Of a DNA stretch of 64,000 nt, positions 7,263-16,827 are shown in pieces. Origin of the DNA: Croceifilum oryzae. GTDB taxonomy: Bacteria; Bacillota; Bacilli; Thermoactinomycetales; Thermoactinomycetaceae. The position numbers and the translations under genes are program-made. Every line of letters starts with the position of its first letter. The first letter of the stretch is position 1. The stretch is from positions 62,001-126,000 of the forward strand of contig NZ_JAUSUV010000003.1 in NCBI RefSeq assembly GCF_030814315.1. Direction: 5' to 3'. The notes below the pieces were generated by a model. It was not told where the DNA came from. It made no database searches and saw nothing but the letters and a program-made list of their open reading frames with translations.

Positions 7263-8360
7263 ATGCTTTCACAAGATTCGAAAGAGGTAGCAGAGCAACT
7301 AAACCAGTGGACAGGAGAAATTCATTTTACGCAATTACTGGAATATCACTATGGTTTTCAGGTGCTCTCAGCTAGGCCCATATCAGGTGTAATCTATCTG
7401 GAGACAGATCAAGGTCCGTATGGATGTAAACGAATTAAGAAAAGTGAACTAGATAGTTATAAACTGCTGATCCAAGTAGCGCCATGGATGGAGTCGTTAT
7501 CGGATCGCGTTATGGAAATTCCGGTACCCCTGAGCTCTCTTAAAAATGAAAAACATGTCTTAACGGGATTTGCTCGGAACTATGTGATTTATCCTTGGAT
7601 TCAAGGGGAAAGCATGTCCTGGAATCATGAGCAAGATTGGCTGGATTCTACAGTACAATTAGCTTCTTTTCATAAACAGAGTGCAGCATGGGAGCCAGAA
7701 AAGAAAAAAAAGATGAAATGGGCAGATCCATCCGGGATTCAAAAAGAAGAAGCATATAAACACGAAATTTATACCCTTGCCGCCAAATGGACGGAGATTC
7801 CGAGCCAAGTAGACCTTACTTTATCAAGGATGGGAACCTACTATCAGAGCTTGCTGGAATCGATTCAAGAGTATGATGAAAAGATCTCAGGCCCAGCAGT
7901 TCGGGAACAGAGCAGGGTGAACGGAAAGCTTTGTCATAATAACTGTACGCGGAAGAATTGGATTCGAAGAGAGGATCATAAGGCTCAACTAATTGATTGG
8001 AATCAACTTAGCTGTCAGGTAAGAACGAAAGATGTGGGCGATTGGCTACTAACCGCGTATCGTTCTACTGGAAGCAAAGAATTAATTACCCGAATTATCA
8101 AGCAATATGATCGGATTCACCCCATTGAAGAAGAAGAACATGCTTTGATTTATTCACGACTCATCTATCCAGATCATTATTTATTTGAGTGCAAGCAGAT
8201 TTTTGAGGAACAAATTTACTTTGAAACCACGGCGTGTAAAAAGCTCACGGAAGCAAAAGAAGTTACGAGTAAAAAAATTGCCTTCGCCAGCTGGTACGTC
8301 GAGATGATGAAACAGGAATTTAATAAAAAGGTACCGACACTATATTGGGTACATTTATAA
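7263..8360 (+). CDS. yutH: Spore coat protein of the CotS/YutH kinase-like family
   Basis: The 365-residue protein has the degenerate aminoglycoside-phosphotransferase/kinase fold of CotS, YutH and YsxE. The catalytic-loop equivalent LCHNNCTRKNWI and the metal-binding-like LIDWNQ are recognisable, but the usual HGD-x4-N pattern is altered, so activity is doubtful. In B. subtilis YutH is made in the mother cell and goes to the spore coat. The promoter-like CATACAATA upstream supports expression during sporulation. AGAGGTGAAGG precedes the ATG. Confidence 0.8.
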   Translation: MLSQDSKEVAEQLNQWTGEIHFTQLLEYHYGFQVLSARPISGVIYLETDQGPYGCKRIKKSELDSYKLLIQVAPWMESLSDRVMEIPVPLSSLKNEKHVLTGFARNYVIYPWIQGESMSWNHEQDWLDSTVQLASFHKQSAAWEPEKKKKMKWADPSGIQKEEAYKHEIYTLAAKWTEIPSQVDLTLSRMGTYYQSLLESIQEYDEKISGPAVREQSRVNGKLCHNNCTRKNWIRREDHKAQLIDWNQLSCQVRTKDVGDWLLTAYRSTGSKELITRIIKQYDRIHPIEEEEHALIYSRLIYPDHYLFECKQIFEEQIYFETTACKKLTEAKEVTSKKIAFASWYVEMMKQEFNKKVPTLYWVHL

Positions 8361-8369
8361 ATATTCGTT

Positions 8370-8409
8370 GATCATAAAACAGCATCCTATTAGGGGGTGT
8401 TGTTTTATA
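8370..8409 (+). terminator. Terminator after yutH
   Basis: ATAAAACAGCATCC pairs with GGGGTGTTGTTTTAT through several G-T pairs, followed by ATTTT. Confidence 0.6.
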
Positions 8410-8467
8410 TTTTATAAAGGAAATGGGCAATGTAAGGATACATAAAAAAGAAGGTAGGAGATTTTCT

Positions 8468-10351
8468 TTGAAACGCGAATCGAAATTTATTCCCTATATA
8501 CCTGCTTCGCGTTCTCTGCCTGAGATCACAATTGTATCCGTTATATTAGGAGTTATATTGGCAATTGTTTTCGGTGCAGCTAACGCATACCTGGGGCTAA
8601 AGATAGGACTAACCGTCACTGCCTCTATTCCTGCTGCCGTGATTTCGATGGCGATATTAAGAGGAATATTCCGTCGAGAATCGATTCTAGAAAACAATAT
8701 TGTCCAAACGATGACCACTGCGGGTGAGGCAGTAGCGGCTGGAGCTATCTTTACGATTCCCGCTTTATATCTCATGAAACTAACTCCTTCACAGGGAATG
8801 GTTGCATTTATCACGTTAACAGGTGGATTTTTAGGTGTTTTCATGATGATTCCATTACGCCGACTGTTAATTGTAAATGAACATGAGACGCTTCCCTATC
8901 CTGAAGGGACTGCTTGTGCAGAAGTGCTAAAGTCTGGCGAGCGGGGTGGTAGTAGCGCTATCTTAATCCTTGCTGGATTTATGATTGGTGGACTTGTAAA
9001 GGTATTGGATGGACTTCGCTGGGTCAAAAGCTCGGTAGGAACCGCTATCGCTGGCTATAAGGGGGCCACTTTAGGGATGGATATCATGCCTTCCTTATTA
9101 GGAGTCGGCTATATTATTGGACCCCGAATTGCAGGTCAAATGATGGCAGGTGGCTTGTTTGCATCGGTTGTTTTTATCCCGATGATTGCTTTTTTTACCA
9201 CAGGAAGTCCCACTTCATTCTTCCCAGCTACTGCGCCGATTAGTACGATTGATGCCGGTGGGATCTATTCAAACTACATTCGATACATTGGTGCAGGTGC
9301 GGTAGCGACAGGTGGATTAATCACCTTACTTAAGACGCTTCCTCTATTGATTAAATCTGTAAGGGATACGATAGTAAGCCTTCGTACCCAGAATCAAGAC
9401 GGTACCTTAGAACGAACGGATCAGGATCTTTCCTATAAATATATTGGTATTGGTGTATTAATTTTAATATTGATCATCGCTTTTACGCCTGTGACTAATG
9501 TAGGTGTTCTAGGTGCGATTGCCATTGCGATCTTCGGCTTCTTATTTGTAGCGGTGGCATCCCGAATTGTGGGGATTGTGGGAAGTTCCTCTATGCCTGT
9601 TTCGGGAATGACGATCGCTACTTTGTTAATCGTGACCATTTTATATAAAGCTGTAGGATTTTCTGGAACGGAAGGGAGTGTAGCGGCATTAGTGGTGGCG
9701 GCTATTGTGTGTGTAGCCATAGCAGTCGCAGGAGATATCTCTCAAGATTTAAAAACAGGATATCTAGTTGGTGGAACCCCTTGGAAACAACAACTTGCGA
9801 TGATGATTGGGGTTTTAGCGAGTGGATTATTAATCGGGTATGTATTAACTTTATTTGATTCCACTTATGGGTTAGGTGGAACAGAATTGCCCGCAGTTAA
9901 GGCAGTATTAATGCGCATCATCGTGGAAGGAATTATGGGTGGAAATTTACCATGGGACCTTATCTTTATGGGGATTAGTCTGGCGATTGCGATCGAATTT
10001 TTAGGCTTAAATTCGCTTACGGTTGCAGTTGGGTTTTATCTCCCTCTGTCAATTAGTTCACCAATCATGGTGGGTGGGATCATCCGCTGGTTGTCCGAAG
10101 CCTTTGCGAAAGATGAAAGGATTCGACGTAAACGGGAGGAAGTAGGGACATTATTTGCTTCTGGTTTAATTGCAGGTGAGGCTTTGATTAGTGTGGTGAT
10201 CGCATTGTTAATCGTGCCGAAAGTAATCGATCCTGATAAACCACTTGCGTTCGACAATAACTGGATGCCAGTTACTATTTTCTCTCTATTAGCAATCTCA
10301 CTCCTATGGATCGCTGTTCGATTTAAGTCCAAAGAGAAACCTACTACCTAG
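8468..10351 (+). CDS. OPT-family oligopeptide transporter
   Basis: A TTG at 8468 with GTAGGAG seven bases upstream is preferred over an ATG at 8423 that has a badly spaced site; it gives 627 residues starting MKRESKFIPYIPASRSLPE, the usual beginning of prokaryotic OPT proteins. About 14-16 hydrophobic segments follow, with a conserved NIVQTMTTAGEAVAAGAIFTIPAL stretch and LPYPEGTACAEVLK. The family takes up peptides or metal chelates by proton symport. The PqqD-like gene 24 bases downstream is probably in the same operon. Confidence 0.88.
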   Translation: MKRESKFIPYIPASRSLPEITIVSVILGVILAIVFGAANAYLGLKIGLTVTASIPAAVISMAILRGIFRRESILENNIVQTMTTAGEAVAAGAIFTIPALYLMKLTPSQGMVAFITLTGGFLGVFMMIPLRRLLIVNEHETLPYPEGTACAEVLKSGERGGSSAILILAGFMIGGLVKVLDGLRWVKSSVGTAIAGYKGATLGMDIMPSLLGVGYIIGPRIAGQMMAGGLFASVVFIPMIAFFTTGSPTSFFPATAPISTIDAGGIYSNYIRYIGAGAVATGGLITLLKTLPLLIKSVRDTIVSLRTQNQDGTLERTDQDLSYKYIGIGVLILILIIAFTPVTNVGVLGAIAIAIFGFLFVAVASRIVGIVGSSSMPVSGMTIATLLIVTILYKAVGFSGTEGSVAALVVAAIVCVAIAVAGDISQDLKTGYLVGGTPWKQQLAMMIGVLASGLLIGYVLTLFDSTYGLGGTELPAVKAVLMRIIVEGIMGGNLPWDLIFMGISLAIAIEFLGLNSLTVAVGFYLPLSISSPIMVGGIIRWLSEAFAKDERIRRKREEVGTLFASGLIAGEALISVVIALLIVPKVIDPDKPLAFDNNWMPVTIFSLLAISLLWIAVRFKSKEKPTT

Positions 10352-10375
10352 TACCAATCAAGATAGGAGTATACC

Positions 10376-10738
10376 ATGTTACAACGTACTCAGAGGAAGC
10401 AATCAGCTCGTAATCTTCTTGAGATGAAGCCGCTTTTACGAAGCCATTTTCAGATTGAGAAAAACGAAGAAAACCAGAGCTTGTGTAAAGTATTGTTGCC
10501 AAGGATGAGCTGGATCGAGCGGTTTTCCATTCGCTTTCTAAAACAGCCTTTAGTGATAAAAGTGCAATTAGATCCACTAGGGAGCTTCGTGATCCAAAGA
10601 TGTGAAGGAATGCAAACCGTTCAGCAGATTAGCGATGACTTGATGAACCACTTTGGAGAAGAAGCGGAACCGATACTTCCGCGTCTGGCTAAATTTCTTG
10701 AGATTGTGGAAGTGAATGGATGGATTCACTTTGTATAA
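10376..10738 (+). CDS. PqqD-like (RRE-fold) protein next to the OPT transporter
   Basis: The 120-residue protein ends in a PqqD-type domain: three beta-strands (IKVQLDPLGSFVIQRCEG) followed by helices typical of peptide-binding RiPP recognition elements (VQQISDDLMNHFGEE...PRLAKFLEIVEVNGWI). No radical SAM enzyme or precursor peptide is nearby. It follows the OPT gene by 24 bases with an ATAGGAGTATACC site and is followed by a strong terminator, so the two form a unit. Its role may be regulatory or structural for the transporter; that is inference. Confidence 0.75.
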   Translation: MLQRTQRKQSARNLLEMKPLLRSHFQIEKNEENQSLCKVLLPRMSWIERFSIRFLKQPLVIKVQLDPLGSFVIQRCEGMQTVQQISDDLMNHFGEEAEPILPRLAKFLEIVEVNGWIHFV

Positions 10739-10746
10739 AAAGGGAA

Positions 10747-10790
10747 AAACTATAAAACCATGTCTGAAATGAGACATGGTTTTATAGTTT
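10747..10790 (+). terminator. Strong terminator of the OPT-PqqD operon
   Basis: AAACTATAAAACCATGTCT and its complement form an 18-19 bp stem with a short loop, flanked by A and T runs. Confidence 0.85.
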
Positions 10791-10855
10791 ATGTGCAAAG
10801 CATACTCCAACTAAAAATATATAAAATTACAAAATAATTAAGAGGTGGTGATCGA

Positions 10856-10948
10856 TTGATACAAAATGTATACAGATTATATACTGATGAGCTACTATCT
10901 CACCCGAAAAATTTGATTGACATACTTTTGTTGATTAGAGTTGAATGA
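10856..10948 (+). CDS. Possible 30-aa leader peptide
   Basis: A TTG start eight bases after GAGGTGG opens a frame of 30 codons (MIQNVYRLYTDELL...). It lies 110 bases before the solute-binding protein gene. The binding site is good, but length and composition allow chance. No homologue is recognised. The rest of 10791-11058 is AT-rich, with TATAAT near 11005 as a possible -10. Confidence 0.3.
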   Translation: MIQNVYRLYTDELLSHPKNLIDILLLIRVE

Positions 10949-11058
10949 AAGTGTCATTTCGGTAGGAATGTAGTTTGCTCTATTTCATATTCAAAAAATT
11001 TATATTATAATGAAAAAGTATAAGCTATCCATTCCAGACAAATGAGGAGGAAGGATAT

Positions 11059-12705
11059 ATGGCACGGTTTAAACGGATCATTCAAACCATAACAAAAATA
11101 GGTAAATCCATTTCATATAAAGGGTTAGAGAAATTAAAACAAGCTTTTGTCAACAAATGGAATGAAAAAGAGCCTAGGGAACACTATTATCAACTAGGTA
11201 AGTTAGCTGTGATTGCAGTTATGATTGTTTTGGTTTACACCAGCTTTTTTGCTATGGAAAAAGGAGCCGATAATTCCTCTGTTCTAACGGAGATGCCGCC
11301 GCAGATTCCGGATATGTTGCGGATCGTGGAGACGGGAGAGCTGCGCAATTTAGACAGTGCGTTAGTGAACGATCAAAGTGCCCAAAATGTGTTAAATAAT
11401 ATCATGGAAGGGCTCATGAGACTAGATAAGGATAGCAAGCCATCTTACGGTATGGCTGAAAAAGTGGAAGTGAGTCCAGACTATAAAACGTATACGTTTA
11501 CGCTTCGAAAAGATGCGAAGTGGAGTGATGGTCGACCGGTCATAGCAGAAGATTTTACCTTTGCTTGGACGAGAGCAGTGGACACTAAAAATTCTAAAAA
11601 TGGTTATCTATTTAAAAATATAAAAGGCTATAAAGAAGGGAAGATAGAACAAGGGGTTGTGGCTTCAGGAGATAAGTTGACAGTAACATTAGTCAAGCCA
11701 GATCAAAACTTTTTATCATTGACTACCAATAGCGCTATGTTTCCACAACGAAAAGATCTATATGAGAAGTACCGCGATGTATTTGGAAGTGACATAAAAA
11801 CATTAGTTTCCAACGGCCCTTTTCAGTTGGAATCTTTTACGTTACATAAACTAGTAGCAGTGAAAAATAGTAACTACTGGGATCATCAATCGGTTAAGAG
11901 TAACGGATTTATTATGTTTGGTAGTAAGGATGATCGGGATTCAGACAATAAATATGTGTCGAATGAAGTGGATTTCATGCAGATGCGTAACAAAATGGCG
12001 GAGGCTACGATCAAAAGTGATGTGGTGACAGTGCCAAGAGCGACTATTTACTATCTGTATGTAAACCCTAATCTGAATGGGGATACAAAGGATTATTATG
12101 CGTATGCAGTTGAGAAGTTAACGGATCAATCTTCATTTGTAAAGAGTAGTAGCATCATGCCTGACCTTATCTATAAGCGGAATGATTTGCTTAAAAAAAG
12201 TGAAAACGGAAATGTCACCAGTCCCATAAAATCCGATGAAGTTACTTGCATTGATCAATCAGAGGTGAAGAGAGTTTGTGAGATGTTCAAAGAAAAAGTG
12301 TGCCCTTCTTGCACGATGAATGAAGTACCAGCAAAAGAAATTCGAGAGCAAATGAAGGGACAGGGAGTAGGTTTAGTAGTGAACTTATGGAAATCGTATT
12401 ACCATGACCCACTTACATTTCTCGATATTTTTACAACAAATGCTACAGAAAATACGACTGGTTATTCAAATCCAAAGTACGATCAATTGGTAACCCAAGC
12501 TCATGAAGAAATTGATCCAGTCAAACAAGCTAAGTTCATTTCGGAGGCTGAAGATATTTTGACCTATAGGGATAAAGCAGTGATCCCACTGTACCAGAGA
12601 GCGATCTCTCGGCTTCAAAAGCCGTATGTACAAGGTGTTGTCTATCATCCATATGGTCCAGAATACTCTTTAAAATGGATGCAAGTGGGTAAACCTTCTA
12701 AGTAA
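11059..12705 (+). CDS. Membrane-anchored OppA-like peptide-binding protein
   Basis: The 548-residue product has the SBP family 5 core (IMEGLMRLDKDSKPS, LRKDAKWSDGRPV, SNGPFQLESF, YQRAISRLQ). Unlike normal Gram-positive binding proteins it has no lipobox. Instead about 48 basic residues precede one transmembrane segment (about 49-66), so the domain would be held by a signal anchor. A cluster C-x9-C-x7-C-x2-C lies about two thirds along the chain, unusual for OppA proteins and perhaps a disulfide or metal site. GAGGAGGAAGG precedes the ATG. It may feed peptides to the App permease downstream or sense them. Confidence 0.8.
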   Translation: MARFKRIIQTITKIGKSISYKGLEKLKQAFVNKWNEKEPREHYYQLGKLAVIAVMIVLVYTSFFAMEKGADNSSVLTEMPPQIPDMLRIVETGELRNLDSALVNDQSAQNVLNNIMEGLMRLDKDSKPSYGMAEKVEVSPDYKTYTFTLRKDAKWSDGRPVIAEDFTFAWTRAVDTKNSKNGYLFKNIKGYKEGKIEQGVVASGDKLTVTLVKPDQNFLSLTTNSAMFPQRKDLYEKYRDVFGSDIKTLVSNGPFQLESFTLHKLVAVKNSNYWDHQSVKSNGFIMFGSKDDRDSDNKYVSNEVDFMQMRNKMAEATIKSDVVTVPRATIYYLYVNPNLNGDTKDYYAYAVEKLTDQSSFVKSSSIMPDLIYKRNDLLKKSENGNVTSPIKSDEVTCIDQSEVKRVCEMFKEKVCPSCTMNEVPAKEIREQMKGQGVGLVVNLWKSYYHDPLTFLDIFTTNATENTTGYSNPKYDQLVTQAHEEIDPVKQAKFISEAEDILTYRDKAVIPLYQRAISRLQKPYVQGVVYHPYGPEYSLKWMQVGKPSK

Positions 12706-13025
12706 ATATCATACAAAAAGTCCCTTTGTTACAAAAAATTCAATTTGCCAAAACTACGTAAATCTAAATAATTAACAGAAATTTTTTTCTAAAAGATAAG
12801 TAAGACCTATTGCAATATAAAAAGAAATCAAATAAAATTTGTTACAATTAGCAGGAGATTTAGTGTTAATCTAACGAAATGCTTTTTCTAAATTAGGGAA
12901 AAATCTCCATAAATCATATATTTCATATTATTTATCAGAATAGAAATATAGCATTGTATATTTTGTTATATCTAATTAATTAGATTACATATTTGTTCTT
13001 TTCTTTTAGAATTGGAGGGATAGGA
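12706..13025. other. AT-rich intergenic region before appD
   Basis: About 320 bases, very AT-rich, probably carrying the app operon promoter. No gene, clear hairpin or riboswitch could be seen. Confidence 0.5.
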
Positions 13026-14018
13026 TTGTCACAGGCTTTACTTCAAATTGAGAATTTAAAAACAGTATTCGAGAATACAAAAAGCGCAGTTACGGTTGTC
13101 GATGATATTAGTTTCTCTATGAATAAGGGAGAAACGCTTGCTCTAGTAGGAGAATCGGGCTGTGGAAAGAGTATGACCTCTCTATCCATCATGGGTCTAT
13201 TGCCAGGTACAGGGAAAGTTGCACAGGGGAAAATCATGTTTGAGGGAAATGATCTGACTAAGAAGTCAGTTGAAGATATTAGTAAAATTCGTGGAAATAA
13301 AATTGCGATGATCTTTCAAGAGCCTATGACCTCTCTTAATCCTGTGCTCAAAATTGGGGATCAGATGACAGAAGGGCTTATCCTCCATCATAAGTTGAGT
13401 AAGAAGGAAGCGGAAGCTCGTGCGATAGAGCGATTAAAGCTAGTTGGTTTTGCTCGTGCCAAAGATATGATGAACGAGTATCCACATCAGCTGTCTGGTG
13501 GGATGCGTCAACGTGTCATGATTGCGATGGCGATGTCCACAGATCCACAGTTATTGATCGCAGATGAGCCTACTACTGCTCTTGATGTAACCATTCAAGC
13601 GCAAGTTCTTGAATTAATGAGGGATGTAAAAGCAGAATTCGAGACATCGATTCTATTGATTACACATGATCTCGGTGTAGTGGCTGAGATGGCAGATCGT
13701 GTAGTTGTTATGTATGCAGGAAAAGTAGTAGAAGAAGCAAGTGTATTTGATGTTTTTGAGAAATCATCCCATCCTTATACCGAAGGCCTTCTTAAATCAG
13801 TTCCCAATTTGGAAGCAGATCAAACAAGACTTTACTCCATTCGTGGAAACGTACCAACCCCAGATGAATTTCCTATCGGTTGTCGTTTTGCACCACGCTG
13901 TGATAAAGCGATGGATCACTGCTTTGATCATGCACCTGATTTATATCGTGTAGGAGATCGTCATCAAGTACGATGCTTTCTGTATCATCCAGAGAAGGGG
14001 ACGTTCAGCCATGAGTAA
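13026..14018 (+). CDS. appD: Oligopeptide ABC transporter ATP-binding protein AppD
   Basis: The TTG at 13026 with GGAGGG six bases upstream gives MSQALLQIENLKTVFE, the usual start; 330 residues. Walker A is GESGCGKS, the signature is LSGGMRQRV, and Walker B is LLIADEPTTALD, followed by the oligopeptide-specific C-terminal CRFAPRCDKA motif. The protein forms a heterodimeric ATPase with AppF that powers peptide import. Gene order D-F-A-B-C is that of the B. subtilis app operon rather than opp. It overlaps appF by eight bases. Confidence 0.92.
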   Translation: MSQALLQIENLKTVFENTKSAVTVVDDISFSMNKGETLALVGESGCGKSMTSLSIMGLLPGTGKVAQGKIMFEGNDLTKKSVEDISKIRGNKIAMIFQEPMTSLNPVLKIGDQMTEGLILHHKLSKKEAEARAIERLKLVGFARAKDMMNEYPHQLSGGMRQRVMIAMAMSTDPQLLIADEPTTALDVTIQAQVLELMRDVKAEFETSILLITHDLGVVAEMADRVVVMYAGKVVEEASVFDVFEKSSHPYTEGLLKSVPNLEADQTRLYSIRGNVPTPDEFPIGCRFAPRCDKAMDHCFDHAPDLYRVGDRHQVRCFLYHPEKGTFSHE

Positions 14019-14979
14019 CCACCTATTAGAAGTAAAGAAATTAAGTAAATATTTCCCTATTAAGGGTGGTCTCTTCAAACGTAAAGTGGGTGATGTGAAG
14101 GCAGTTGACCAAGTTAGTTTCTATGTGAAAAAAGGTGAGACTTTTGGCCTAGTAGGAGAATCGGGATGTGGTAAATCGACAACTGGACGGACGCTCCTTC
14201 GGTTGATGGAACCAACAGATGGGCAAATTCTTTTTAATGGTGTCGATCTTGCTACCTTAAAGGGTGAATCTTTGAGAAAAGCTCGTCGCGATCTGCAAAT
14301 GGTGTTCCAAGATCCATATGCCTCCTTAAATCCACAGATGACAGTTGAACAACTAATTGAGGAGCCTCTCAATATTCATAACATTGGGGAAAAGAAGGAT
14401 CGTCAGGATCGCGTTCTTCAAATTATGGATACCGTTGGATTAAATAAAAACTTTGGTGGTCGTTATCCACATGAATTTTCGGGTGGTCAAAGACAACGGA
14501 TCGGGATCGCTAGAGCGCTTGCTCTACAACCCAAATTAATTGTTGCAGATGAACCTGTTTCTGCACTAGATGTTTCCATTCAATCGCAAGTTGTAAATTT
14601 GATGGAAGATTTGCAACAAGAGTTTGGTCTTGCCTATGTTTTTATTGCCCACGATTTAAGTGTGGTACGTCATATCTCAGATCGTGTGGGAGTTATGTAC
14701 CTCGGTCGCATGGCAGAGATTGCACCCAAAGAGGAGCTATATACGAAGCCAGCCCATCCGTATACCCAAGCACTCCTTTCGGCTGTACCGATCCCGAATC
14801 CACGCCTAAAGCGCGAACGGATTATTTTAAAGGGAGATGTACCGAGTCCCTCTAATCCGCCACAAGGATGTGCGTTTCATCCGCGTTGTCCGAAAGCATT
14901 TGATCGTTGTAAGGTGGAGCGCCCAGAGATGATGCATCTAGGAAGTGAACATTACGTAGCGTGTCACCTCTACGATTAG
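14011..14979 (+). CDS. appF: Oligopeptide ABC transporter ATP-binding protein AppF
   Basis: 322 residues with Walker A GESGCGKST, signature FSGGQRQRIGIARAL, Walker B LIVADEPVSALD, and the C-terminal GCAFHPRCPKAFDRC motif of the OppF/DppF group. It is translationally coupled to appD (eight-base overlap). It completes the pair of nucleotide-binding subunits of the permease. Confidence 0.92.
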   Translation: MSNHLLEVKKLSKYFPIKGGLFKRKVGDVKAVDQVSFYVKKGETFGLVGESGCGKSTTGRTLLRLMEPTDGQILFNGVDLATLKGESLRKARRDLQMVFQDPYASLNPQMTVEQLIEEPLNIHNIGEKKDRQDRVLQIMDTVGLNKNFGGRYPHEFSGGQRQRIGIARALALQPKLIVADEPVSALDVSIQSQVVNLMEDLQQEFGLAYVFIAHDLSVVRHISDRVGVMYLGRMAEIAPKEELYTKPAHPYTQALLSAVPIPNPRLKRERIILKGDVPSPSNPPQGCAFHPRCPKAFDRCKVERPEMMHLGSEHYVACHLYD

Positions 14980-15070
14980 TAGAAAAGAATCTATCAAAGG
15001 GGTGATGCCTCGAAGGGACTTCGGAAGATTTGAAATTATTTTTTTCATTCAATTAGGAGGTTGTAAAAGC

Positions 15071-16744
15071 ATGAAGAAACGTAAAATTGGTATTCTCTCT
15101 CTTGCAGTCGTGATGGGTCTTTCTGTATTCGCAACTGCTTGTGCTAGTAAATCTTCCGGCGACGGGGCAAAAAAGAAATCCATTACAGCAACGATGAACA
15201 GTACATTTGATGGGAAGTTTAACCCCGCACTTTATGACAGTATATATGATGCCTATATTCTTGACCAATCATTTGCTTCCTTGTGGAAACAAGATGAAAA
15301 ACTAGAAACGAGCATCCCTGACTTGGCTGAGTCTTGGAAAGAGTCAGAGAAAAAAGATGGGGTTACGATTAAACTGCGTAAGGATGCAAAGTGGTCAGAT
15401 GGCAAGCCACTTACAGTGGACGACATGATCTTTACGTGGAAGTTTATCGCGGATAAAGAGTATAGTGGTTCCCGTTTTGAGTATGTGGAATCCATCAAGG
15501 GTGCAAAAGAGTATCACGAAGGAAAAGCCAAGGAGATCGAAGGGATAAAAAGAGTAGACGACTACAACTTAGAACTTACCTTCGATAAGAGTGATGCTCG
15601 TGATCTTAGCACCAAAGTGTGGAGTACGCCTATGCCGAAACACATTTTTGAGAATAAGCCAGTCAAAACACTTGAGAATGACCCAGCGGTGAAAAAGGCA
15701 GAAAATATTGTAACAAGTGGTCCTTTCACCATTAAAGAAATTAAGGCTGGAGAGTTTGTAGTACTTGAGAAAAACAAAAATTTCTATGGTGCTGCGGAAG
15801 GTAAGCCGAAATTAGATCAAATCGTTTGGAAAGTGCTTCAGGAAGATGTGGCGATTGGGGCACTAAAAGAAGGAAAAGTGGACATGGTTTCGCGGATCAA
15901 GCCTAGTAGCTTTGAAACCATTAAAGGCTTTAAGGATGTTGAGCTTGTGGAAGATACCGACCTTGGGTATCAATACCTAGGTTTTAGAACAGACCATCCG
16001 AAACTTGCAGACAAAAAAGTACGTCGTGCCATTGCATATGCAATCAATCGTGAACAAATGGTAACTGGTCTTCTAAAAGGTCACGGTACATTGCTCAGCA
16101 CTCCAGTTTCTCCTAAAAGTTGGGCTTACAGCAAGGATCTGGATGCTGATTATTCCTATGACCCAGCAAAAGCAAAAGCTCTTCTAGCGGAAGCAGGCTA
16201 CAAAGATACAAATGGAGATGGCTTTGTAGAAGATCCAGCTGGTAAGCCATATGTACTTTCTTTAGAATTCCCTAAAGGAAATCAAGTGCGTGAACAATCG
16301 GCTAAGTTGATCCGTGAAGATCTTGAAAAAGCAGGGATCAAAATTGATCTAAAACAACCGAAAGACTTTGCTGCTCTAGCTGAAACGGTACAACAAAAAG
16401 CAGATAAAACGATGGAAATGTGGTTAATGGGTTGGACAACGGATGTAGATCCAAACCCTAAAAACATCTACGGTTCGGCAGCTGAGTCTAACTACTATCG
16501 TTGGAAGAGCCCAGAAAGTGATAAATCAATCAGTGTCTCTATGTACGATCAAAAAGCATTTACTAAGGAAGGTCGTAAAGCATTGATTAAAGATTGGACG
16601 AAGATCTTCCAACAAGATTCTCCGGTTGTTTTATTGTACTCTCAAAATGTTATCGATGCTTACAACAAACGTATCACTGGAGTGCAGTATGACTACCGTG
16701 GTGCGTTAGGGCATCCAAGCTTCGTGGATTGGGATGTGAAGTAG
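15071..16744 (+). CDS. appA: Oligopeptide-binding lipoprotein AppA
   Basis: The ATG at 15071 with TTAGGAGG upstream gives MKKRKIGILSLAVV and a lipobox F-A-T-A-C, so the protein is exported and lipid-anchored; 557 residues. The family-5 solute-binding signature (SWKESEKKDGVTIKLRKDAKWSDGKPL) is present, with further conserved parts KVRRAIAYAINRE and YNKRITGVQ. It captures oligopeptides at the cell surface and delivers them to AppB/AppC. An in-frame upstream extension from 15002 would put the signal peptide inside the chain and is rejected. Confidence 0.92.
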   Translation: MKKRKIGILSLAVVMGLSVFATACASKSSGDGAKKKSITATMNSTFDGKFNPALYDSIYDAYILDQSFASLWKQDEKLETSIPDLAESWKESEKKDGVTIKLRKDAKWSDGKPLTVDDMIFTWKFIADKEYSGSRFEYVESIKGAKEYHEGKAKEIEGIKRVDDYNLELTFDKSDARDLSTKVWSTPMPKHIFENKPVKTLENDPAVKKAENIVTSGPFTIKEIKAGEFVVLEKNKNFYGAAEGKPKLDQIVWKVLQEDVAIGALKEGKVDMVSRIKPSSFETIKGFKDVELVEDTDLGYQYLGFRTDHPKLADKKVRRAIAYAINREQMVTGLLKGHGTLLSTPVSPKSWAYSKDLDADYSYDPAKAKALLAEAGYKDTNGDGFVEDPAGKPYVLSLEFPKGNQVREQSAKLIREDLEKAGIKIDLKQPKDFAALAETVQQKADKTMEMWLMGWTTDVDPNPKNIYGSAAESNYYRWKSPESDKSISVSMYDQKAFTKEGRKALIKDWTKIFQQDSPVVLLYSQNVIDAYNKRITGVQYDYRGALGHPSFVDWDVK

Positions 16745-16763
16745 TCGATATACAGCTTTGAAA

Positions 16764-16800
16764 ATGAAAGACGTGTAGTCAACACGGCTACACGTTTTTC
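16764..16800 (+). terminator. Hairpin between appA and appB
   Basis: ACGTGTAG / CTACACGT plus flanking GAAA/TTTC, followed by TTTTTC. Such a partial terminator commonly makes the binding protein more abundant than the permease subunits. Confidence 0.75.
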
Positions 16801-16827
16801 ATTTATCAGTAGAGAGAGGTGAAGAGC

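Noticed and set aside
10883-10908. CTGATGAG ... CCCGAAA, like the core of a hammerhead ribozyme
   Set aside because: The bases between the two parts do not pair to form stem II, and stems I and III cannot be drawn. The sequence is also inside a small coding frame.
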